From Proteobacteria bacterium UBA2996 (GTDB lineage Bacteria > Pseudomonadota > Gammaproteobacteria > Arenicellales > UBA868): 11,948 nt of DNA. Below the pieces are notes generated by a model that was not told the origin of the DNA, searched no databases, and was given only the letters and a program-made list of their open reading frames with translations. The stretch's first letter is position 1. Each line of letters starts with the position of its first letter. Location of the stretch: NCBI GenBank assembly GCA_002346525.1, contig DDZY01000087.1, positions 1-11,948 on the forward strand, in the 5' to 3' direction. The position numbers and the translations under genes were made by a program. This document shows, piece after piece, positions 6,578 through 11,948 of the stretch.

Positions 6578-7396
6578 TCAGACGTCCCGCAACAACTCAT
6601 TGATGCCGACTTTCGCCCTCGTCTTCTCGTCTACCTGTTTTACGATAACCGCGCAATAAAGGCTGTGGGTGCCGTCTTTGGCCGGAATGGAACCAGAGAC
6701 GACAACCGAACCCGCAGGCACCCGTCCGTAGGTGATCTCGCCGGTCTCGCGATGGAGGATTCGGGTACTTTGGCCAATGTATACGCCCATCGAAAGTACG
6801 GACCCGCGTTCGATAACAACCCCTTCAACCACCTCGCTCCGGGCTCCAATAAAGCAGTCATCTTCGATGATCGTGGGTGACGCCTGCAATGGCTCCAGGA
6901 CGCCCCCTATGCCAACGCCGCCAGAGAGATGTACGTTCTTACCTATTTGGGCGCACGATCCCACTGTGGCCCAGGTATCCACCATGGTCCCATCATCAAC
7001 ATAGGCTCCAATATTGACGTAGCTGGGCATCAGGACGACGCGTTGGCCAATGTATACGCCCCGGCGGACCATCGCAGGCGGGACCACGCGATAACCCCCG
7101 GAAACAAAATCTCTATGGTTAAAGTGATCAAACTTGCCTGGCACCTTGTCGAAGTAGCGGGTATCACCACCGTCGACAACCTGGTTCTCCTGAAGAAGAA
7201 ATGACAGCAAGACGGCTTTTTTGGCCCACTGATTAACAATCCAGTCCTTGCCACTCAGTTCGGCTACGCGCAGCGTCCCGGCATTAAGCTGACCGATGAC
7301 TTCATCGACCGCGTCCCGCAGACCCGGGGTATCCGCGAGCCCAGGCTCGGCTCGTTTCTCAAAAGCGGTTTCAATAGTTTTTTGTATGTTGGGCAT
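6578..7396 (-). CDS. dapD: Tetrahydrodipicolinate N-succinyltransferase
   Basis: DapD transfers succinyl from succinyl-CoA to tetrahydrodipicolinate, the committed step of the succinylase branch to meso-diaminopimelate (peptidoglycan) and lysine. It is a cytoplasmic trimer. At 272 residues it is nearly the length of E. coli DapD (274). An N-terminal helical domain (~1-100) is followed by a left-handed beta-helix of hexapeptide repeats (~110-235), seen in VNIGAYVDDGTMVDTWATVG, IGKNVHLSGGVGIGG and CFIGARSEVVEGVVIERGSV. Asp140 and Glu188 occupy the places of the Asp141/Glu189 pair implicated in catalysis in the family. The start is supported by AGGA (complement of 7404-7407), 7 bases before the ATG. 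It is the last gene of map-glnD-dapD, 42 bases after glnD. No hairpin terminator is visible between it and radA. Confidence 0.97.
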   Translation of the reverse strand: MPNIQKTIETAFEKRAEPGLADTPGLRDAVDEVIGQLNAGTLRVAELSGKDWIVNQWAKKAVLLSFLLQENQVVDGGDTRYFDKVPGKFDHFNHRDFVSGGYRVVPPAMVRRGVYIGQRVVLMPSYVNIGAYVDDGTMVDTWATVGSCAQIGKNVHLSGGVGIGGVLEPLQASPTIIEDDCFIGARSEVVEGVVIERGSVLSMGVYIGQSTRILHRETGEITYGRVPAGSVVVSGSIPAKDGTHSLYCAVIVKQVDEKTRAKVGINELLRDV

Positions 7397-7438
7397 CGAA
7401 GTTTCCTGTAAGGGGGCTGCCGGACAGGGCGTCTGTTA

Positions 7439-10060
7439 TTAAGGTAATGCCGACCGAATCCGATCTGCGATCAATTCACGCTGGGCGGTATCCGTCACGG
7501 GGAGACCATCCCGATCGGTAACATAAAAGATATCCTCGGCTCGCGCGCCGAATGTTCCGACCTTTGCGTTCGCGAGGTGTATTTTGCAGGAAAGCAGCGC
7601 CTTTGCAACTTGCAGCAGTAACCCTGGACGGTCCTGTGCAACGACCTCCATGACAGTGGGACCATCTTGTCCCTCCGTATCGGAAAACCGCACGGTAGTC
7701 TCAATGGGAAAATGCTTGAGCGCTCGGGGGACTCTCCCGCGCCGCTCCGGCAGCTCCCAATTCCGGGCAAGGAGATTGGCGCGAAGTCGCTCCACTGCGC
7801 CGTCAAGCTCAAACTGTTTCGCGGTCTCATGCTGTGTGGTCAGGATAACGAAAGTCATAATGACGAGATTCGACGAAAGTCGATGAACCCGGGCATCGAC
7901 AATATTCAAGTTGAGCCGATCCAGTCCAGCTGTCACGCGGCACAGGAGATCTTCCGAATCGGGACAACAAAAGAGGAAGCGAGCTGTTCCCGAGGGGGAG
8001 TCGTTTCGAATGTCGATTAAGGGAAACTCCGCAGCACGCCTTTCCAGGAGTAACGTGGCATGCCAAGCCAATGCCTCCGGACTGTTGCGCAAGAAATAGT
8101 CCTGATCAAATTGAGCCCAAAGCTGGCGGATCCGGGCTTGCGACTCCGAGTCAAAAATCTGGAGGGTTTCCTGCTGAATATCCCGAATTCGCGCGTCCAC
8201 CTGAACCGGCTGACCTTTTCCCCGGCGAAGTGCCTGGCTGGTCTCGTGATACAGGTCCTGTAGCAGCTTGGCTTTCCAGTCGTTCCAGACTTTGGGGCTG
8301 GTACCCCTCATGTCGGCAACGGTTAAAAGATACAGGTTATCCAGCCGTTCCTGATCACCCACTTCGGCAGCGAATTGGTCGATCACATCAGCATCCGAAA
8401 TATCCTGCCGCTGAGCGACCCAGGACATCAGGAGATGGGTCCGTACCAACCAGGCAACAAACCTGGAATCGTAGTCGCTGAGATCATGGGTACGGCAAAA
8501 CCGCAAAGCATCGCGTTCACCCAATGTTGAGTGATCTCCTCCTCGACCCTTGCCAATGTCGTGAAACAGGGCCGCAAGATATAGCCGATGTTTCTTGAAT
8601 AGCCCTTGCATCAACCGACTGCAGGCGGGTAATTCATGATCGTGCTGTGGACTATCCATTCGGCGAAGATTCCGCAGGACAAATAACAGGTGCGCATCCA
8701 CGGTATAGACATGGAAGAGATCATGCTGCATTTGTCCCACCACGCGGCCGAAGGCTGGAAGGTACGCACCGAGCACACCATAGGCATCCATTTTTCGAAG
8801 CGCACGGGTCTGTCCGCTTGGGGCCTTGAGAATCTCCATAAACAGGGACCGGCAACGGATATCCCGTCGAAAGTTCGCGTCGATCAGCTTCAAATGTGTC
8901 CTAATGAGACGGACCGTATCACCTCGAAAGTCCCGAATATGTGGTTCCTGTATCAGCAACAGAAAGGCTTCCATGAGCGCAAAAGGCTGTTGCTTGAAGA
9001 CGTTGGGGTTAGCGGTCTCTAACAGACCGTCGACAGCGCGAAAGCGCCGATTAATGGAAGTGACACGTCTTTTTCGGGTGGTCAGGATCGCTTCTTCGAA
9101 ATGCTGAAGCAGAATCTCGTTGAGGACACGCAGTTGTTTTACGGTCCTGAAGTAGCGTTTCATCAGTTTTTCCACCGCGAGTTGGGCTCCGTCGCGATAT
9201 CCGAACTGGTCCGCGATCTCGCGCTGGTAGTCAAAAAGCAGGCGGTCTTCGCATCGATTGGTCAGAAGATGTAATCCATTCCGCAGCCGCCAAAGCAGTT
9301 CACGGCCTTTGAGCAGTTCGTGGACTTCTACTTTCGTCAGAAAACCCTCCTCCGACAGTTTCTGTAGGTTCGGGGTGCCGAAGTATCTATGGCCAACCCA
9401 TTGAATGGTCTGAATGTCGCGTAAACCGCCTGGACCCTCCTTGATATGCGGTTCCAGGTTGTAGGCAGTCTCTCCATAGCGTTGATGGCGCTGCACTTGT
9501 TCCTGCCGTTTCGCCTCGAAAAATCTACGCGGCGACCACATGCGCTCGGGCGCCACTCTGGCACTCAACCTAAAAAGGAGTTCCGGATCCCCGGAGAGAT
9601 AGCGGGCCTCCATCAGGTTGGTCACCACCGTGATATCTGCACGCGCCTGATCGGCACATTCCTGTAGGGTCCGGGTGCTATGACCCACCTGGAGGCCAAT
9701 GTCCCAGAGAAACCGGATAAAATCCGCGATCTTCGTAGATTCGCGATTCGAATCCTCGCGCGCTCGAAGAATCAGGAGGTCAATATCAGAACCCGGATGG
9801 AGTTCTCTGCGTCCATAGCCCCCAACCGCAGCCAGGGCAATTCGCGAACGGTTCGATGGGCTCGCGACAGAACTCTCCCACAAGGAAGAGAGCATTGCGT
9901 CAATGAAGTTACTGTATGACCTTAAAAGGGTCTCCGGGCGCACCCTGGCCGTGTGGGCGGCCAACATTTGAACTCTCGCCTCGACGAGCTGGGCCTTGCA
10001 TTGTTCGGCTAAGCCCGTGGCTTGCTCGTCGAAGTGCAGCCGCAACGTCCGCTGAACCAC
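7439..10060 (-). CDS. glnD: Bifunctional [PII] uridylyltransferase / uridylyl-removing enzyme
   Basis: GlnD senses glutamine. It uridylylates PII (GlnB/GlnK) when glutamine is low and removes UMP when glutamine is high, thereby controlling glutamine synthetase and NtrBC. The 873 residues (E. coli 890) show the whole architecture. The nucleotidyltransferase domain has GGYGRREL (80-87) and SDIDLLIL (91-98). The GlnD linker region has EGPGGLRDIQTIQW (208-221). The HD hydrolase domain has HDLFHVYTVDAH (446-457) and ALFHDIGKGRGGDHS (497-511). Two ACT domains that bind glutamine lie at ~691-765 and ~802-873, with VVAQDRPGLLLQVAKALL in the second. All catalytic motifs are intact. The start is GTG (complement of 10058-10060); no ATG, GTG or TTG start lies in frame between it and the map stop, and the ribosome-binding sequence is weak (AGAG), so expression may be low. 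The gap to map is 31 bases. Confidence 0.97.
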   Translation of the reverse strand: MVQRTLRLHFDEQATGLAEQCKAQLVEARVQMLAAHTARVRPETLLRSYSNFIDAMLSSLWESSVASPSNRSRIALAAVGGYGRRELHPGSDIDLLILRAREDSNRESTKIADFIRFLWDIGLQVGHSTRTLQECADQARADITVVTNLMEARYLSGDPELLFRLSARVAPERMWSPRRFFEAKRQEQVQRHQRYGETAYNLEPHIKEGPGGLRDIQTIQWVGHRYFGTPNLQKLSEEGFLTKVEVHELLKGRELLWRLRNGLHLLTNRCEDRLLFDYQREIADQFGYRDGAQLAVEKLMKRYFRTVKQLRVLNEILLQHFEEAILTTRKRRVTSINRRFRAVDGLLETANPNVFKQQPFALMEAFLLLIQEPHIRDFRGDTVRLIRTHLKLIDANFRRDIRCRSLFMEILKAPSGQTRALRKMDAYGVLGAYLPAFGRVVGQMQHDLFHVYTVDAHLLFVLRNLRRMDSPQHDHELPACSRLMQGLFKKHRLYLAALFHDIGKGRGGDHSTLGERDALRFCRTHDLSDYDSRFVAWLVRTHLLMSWVAQRQDISDADVIDQFAAEVGDQERLDNLYLLTVADMRGTSPKVWNDWKAKLLQDLYHETSQALRRGKGQPVQVDARIRDIQQETLQIFDSESQARIRQLWAQFDQDYFLRNSPEALAWHATLLLERRAAEFPLIDIRNDSPSGTARFLFCCPDSEDLLCRVTAGLDRLNLNIVDARVHRLSSNLVIMTFVILTTQHETAKQFELDGAVERLRANLLARNWELPERRGRVPRALKHFPIETTVRFSDTEGQDGPTVMEVVAQDRPGLLLQVAKALLSCKIHLANAKVGTFGARAEDIFYVTDRDGLPVTDTAQRELIADRIRSALP

Positions 10061-10091
10061 TGCTAAGCTCTGATTCTTGAATTTGGGCGCA

Positions 10092-10847
10092 TCAGGTGTC
10101 CCCGGTCAAAACCTCGACACCTGAATCTGTTACGGCCAGGGTGTGTTCCCATTGAGCGCTTAGAGAATGGTCTTTGGTGACCACTGTCCAGCCGTCTGAC
10201 AATAAGCGCGTTTGGGCTTTCCCTGCATTGATCATGGGCTCAATGGTGAAAGTCATTCCTGGGACAATCTCAATACCCTCTCCAGAGGTGCCATAGTGCA
10301 ATACCTGCGGATCCTCATGGAAACCGCGTCCGATCCCGTGCCCGCAGTATTCCCGGACGACTGAGAAGCCCTGGGCCTCTGCGTAGTTTTGAATGATGGA
10401 GCCAATATCCCCGAGCCGGGCGCCAGGCCTCACCACAGAGATACCCCGTTGCAGGCACTCTTTAGCTGTTTCCATCAACCGCTTGGCCAGGATCGGGGGA
10501 TTGCCCACCGCATACATTCGGCTGGCATCCCCGTGGAAACCATCTTTTATAACGGTGATATCGATGTTGACGATATCACCATTTTTGAGGCGTTTCTCTC
10601 CCGGAATTCCATGGCAGACAACGTGATTTACACTGGTGCAGATCGATTTTGGGAACCCGCGATAGTTAAGGGGAGCCGGGATGGCCTGAAGCGAATTGGT
10701 GATGAAGTCGTGGCAAATCTTATCGAGTTCCCCGGTGGTCACGCCGGGCGTGACGAAAGGACCAATCATGTCCAGAACACTGCGGGTCAGTTGTCCGGCA
10801 GCTCGCATCCGGAAAAGATCATCATCGGTTTTTAGATGAATGGCCAT
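10092..10847 (-). CDS. map: Methionine aminopeptidase, type Ia
   Basis: Map removes the initiator methionine from nascent proteins whose second residue is small; it is an essential cytoplasmic dimetal enzyme. The 251 residues are slightly shorter at the C-terminus than E. coli Map (264). The substrate His79 and all five metal ligands are present: Asp96 and Asp107 (in NIDITVIKDGFHGDAS), His170 (in CGHGIGRGFHED), Glu203 (in TFTIEPMIN) and Glu234 (in QWEHTLAVT). These match E. coli H79, D97, D108, H171, E204 and E235. There is no N-terminal zinc-finger extension, so it is type Ia. AGGA lies 5 bases before the ATG on the minus strand. It is divergent from rpsB, 230 bases apart, and heads map-glnD-dapD, the same order as in E. 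coli. Confidence 0.97.
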   Translation of the reverse strand: MAIHLKTDDDLFRMRAAGQLTRSVLDMIGPFVTPGVTTGELDKICHDFITNSLQAIPAPLNYRGFPKSICTSVNHVVCHGIPGEKRLKNGDIVNIDITVIKDGFHGDASRMYAVGNPPILAKRLMETAKECLQRGISVVRPGARLGDIGSIIQNYAEAQGFSVVREYCGHGIGRGFHEDPQVLHYGTSGEGIEIVPGMTFTIEPMINAGKAQTRLLSDGWTVVTKDHSLSAQWEHTLAVTDSGVEVLTGDT

Positions 10848-10871
10848 TGGAATCCTGTCTGGTTTGGGTAC

Positions 10872-10877
10872 ATTTTA
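10872..10877 (-). promoter_or_regulatory. Possible -10 element of the map promoter
   Basis: On the minus strand TAAAAT (complement of 10872-10877) is a good -10-like hexamer 24 bases before the map ATG. A -35 at normal spacing is poor; TTGCCG is 21 bases further upstream, within an inverted repeat (10897-10910). This is weak, consensus-only evidence. Confidence 0.25.
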
Positions 10878-10896
10878 GACGAATCACCGTGTGTAA

Positions 10897-10910
10897 CCCG
10901 GCAAGCCGGG
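10897..10910. repeat. Short inverted repeat CCCGGC/GCCGGG between map and rpsB
   Basis: CCCGGC (10897-10902) and GCCGGG (10905-10910) are perfect inverted arms separated by two bases. They lie in the shared upstream region of two divergent genes, upstream of the proposed rpsB promoter. A 9-base direct repeat GGTTTGGGT flanks the area (10861-10869 and 10929-10937). The arrangement could be an operator serving either gene, but no known site is recognised. Confidence 0.35.
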
Positions 10911-10935
10911 ATCCGGGGTTGGGTTCAGGTTTGGG

Positions 10936-10964
10936 TGGCAACTATCGAGTGCGTAGAGTAGAAT
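10936..10964 (+). promoter_or_regulatory. Candidate rpsB promoter
   Basis: TGGCAA (10936-10941) and TAGAAT (10959-10964) are separated by 17 bases. An overlapping alternative is TTGGGT (10931-10936) with TAGAGT (10954-10959), also 17 bases apart. Both have modest -35 elements. A GC-rich discriminator (GCGCCC, 10968-10973) follows the -10, as in stringently controlled ribosomal promoters. Initiation near 10972 would place the nested hairpin entirely within the leader. The element is predicted from consensus only. Confidence 0.5.
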
Positions 10965-10980
10965 AATGCGCCCTAATCCT

Positions 10981-11051
10981 GGTGCAGTCCCTACGTCGAG
11001 CGCCCGGGTGCCAGGCCCGTTAATAGCCTGGTCGGCGCTCCCGGCTGCACT
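10981..11051 (+). promoter_or_regulatory. Structured rpsB leader RNA, probable S2 autoregulatory element
   Basis: Three perfectly complementary helices are nested in line. P1 is GTGCAG (10982-10987) with CTGCAC (11045-11050), extendable by a G-U pair. P2 is GAGCGCC (10998-11004) with GGCGCTC (11034-11040). P3 is CCAGGC (11011-11016) with GCCTGG (11026-11031), closing a 9-base loop. The internal loops are asymmetric (10/4 and 6/2 bases), the kind of irregular surface a protein can recognise. GGGT in the P2-P3 loop (11006-11009) could also pair with ACCC (11060-11063) just before the ribosome-binding site. In gammaproteobacteria S2 is known to repress rpsB-tsf through the rpsB 5' leader; position and structure fit that role. 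No T-tract follows, so it is not a terminator. Confidence 0.65.
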
Positions 11052-11077
11052 GAACAGCAACCCAACAGGAGCAAGCA

Positions 11078-11948
11078 ATGACTGACGTTTCTATGCGCCA
11101 GATGTTAGAGGCTGGCGTTCACTTTGGCCATCAGACACGGTTCTGGTCTCCAAAAATGGGTCCCTATATCTTCGGCGCCCGAAACAAGATTCATATTATT
11201 AATCTTGAACGGACCTTGCCCATGTTCCGTGATGCGTTGAACTTCCTCGGAAGCGTCGCGACCGATCGCGGCAAGATTCTGTTTGTCGGCACAAAACGCC
11301 AAGCCGGCAAGATCGTTCGAGAGCAGGCTCAGCGTTGCAATTGTCCGTACGTTGATCACCGTTGGTTGGGCGGGATGTTAACCAATTTCAAAACAGTTAA
11401 GAATTCCATCGCCCGGCTAGTTGAGCTCGATGAAATGGCGTCCAGTGGTGCGACGGTGGGACTGACCAAAAAAGAGACCTTGATGCTTGAACGCGAGCGC
11501 GCCAAATTGGATCGCAGCCTGTCCGGTATCCGGGACATGAAAGGCTTACCCGATGCGCTGTTTGTCATCGATGTCGATCATGAACGAATCGCCGTATCCG
11601 AAGCGCGGAAGCTTGGTATCCCTGTGGTCGGGGTGTGTGATACCAACAGTTCCCCGGAAGGAATTGATTACCTCATTCCTGGGAATGATGACGCGATTAG
11701 GGCGATTCGACTCTACCTTCAGGAGGCGGCCAACGCGGTCCTAGACGCACGCGCCGCAGCAGCTCCAATCCTGCAGGGTGACGCGGACGATTATGTCGAA
11801 GTGTCCAATGAGTCCGGTGATACGGCAACCGTCACCGCCGGCCTTACCAGTGCGGCTTCGTCCAAAGCAGATGAACCTGCATCGGCGGTCCCCGCTGTAA
11901 TGGAAGAGGCAGCGGCCATAGCAGACGGGATGGCTGACTCGAGCGCTG
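11078..11948 (+). CDS. rpsB: 30S ribosomal protein S2 (3' end beyond window)
   Basis: S2 sits between the head and body of the 30S subunit, is assembled late and helps recruit S1. The frame from ATG 11078 is open to the window end (290 codons, no stop). AGGAG (11067-11071) lies 6 bases before the start. The S2 fold is unmistakable: MRQMLEAGVHFGHQTRFWSPKM near the start, GPYIFGARNKIHIINLERT (28-46), ILFVGTKRQA (67-76), RWLGGMLTNF (95-104), LPDALFVIDVDHE (157-169), VGVCDTNSSPEGIDYLIPGNDDA (184-206). The conserved core ends around residue 228. At least 60 further residues are Ala/Glu/Asp/Ser-rich, whereas E. coli S2 ends at 241. Divergent from map; tsf would be expected next, outside the window. 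Confidence 0.96.
   Translation, partial: MTDVSMRQMLEAGVHFGHQTRFWSPKMGPYIFGARNKIHIINLERTLPMFRDALNFLGSVATDRGKILFVGTKRQAGKIVREQAQRCNCPYVDHRWLGGMLTNFKTVKNSIARLVELDEMASSGATVGLTKKETLMLERERAKLDRSLSGIRDMKGLPDALFVIDVDHERIAVSEARKLGIPVVGVCDTNSSPEGIDYLIPGNDDAIRAIRLYLQEAANAVLDARAAAAPILQGDADDYVEVSNESGDTATVTAGLTSAASSKADEPASAVPAVMEEAAAIADGMADSSA

Noticed and set aside
8071..8481. A 136-residue plus-strand open frame inside glnD
   Set aside because: It is antisense to intact glnD with all its motifs. It is Pro/Arg/Ser-rich as expected for a shadow frame.
10389..10835. A 148-residue plus-strand open frame antisense to map
   Set aside because: map is complete with all metal ligands on the opposite strand. The antisense frame shows no known domain.
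1..11948. Mobile elements, CRISPR array, defence or biosynthetic cluster
   Set aside because: All sequence over about 300 bases is accounted for by conserved housekeeping genes. There is no transposase, regularly spaced repeat, or compositional island.

Overview
The window is a stretch of ordinary core chromosome from a gammaproteobacterium. Two pieces of evidence support this. The rpsB gene is divergent from map-glnD-dapD, which is the same arrangement as in Escherichia coli and its relatives. In addition, every recognised protein closely matches the gammaproteobacterial type in length and motifs. Codon and base use look even throughout, at moderate-to-high GC. I see no mobile element, CRISPR array, tRNA or rRNA gene, and no gene-free stretch longer than about 300 bases.

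Left part (1-6530, + strand): acs (acetyl-CoA synthetase); the small ribosomal-protein operon rpsF-rpsR-rplI, with its own promoter and leader; then dnaB (replicative helicase) and radA (recombination/branch-migration ATPase). The first 48 bases may hold the start of an unknown gene divergent from acs. The alr gene that often sits after dnaB in gammaproteobacteria is absent; radA follows dnaB directly.

Middle and right part (6578-10847, - strand): map (methionine aminopeptidase), glnD (PII uridylyltransferase, nitrogen sensing) and dapD (lysine/peptidoglycan precursor synthesis) are packed with gaps of 31 and 42 bases and probably form one transcription unit read leftward. It converges on radA with only 47 bases between the stop codons. 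At the right edge rpsB (ribosomal protein S2) starts at 11078 on the + strand and runs off the window without a stop. Between map and rpsB are a plausible stringent-type promoter and a three-helix nested hairpin in the rpsB leader, a good candidate for the S2 autoregulatory RNA.

The most notable features are not new genes. They are acidic/Ala-rich C-terminal extensions on all three of S6, L9 and S2, the putative r-protein leader RNAs upstream of rpsF and rpsB, and a 10-bp inverted repeat linking the end of acs to the rpsF promoter. I found no evidence of an undescribed multi-gene system here.
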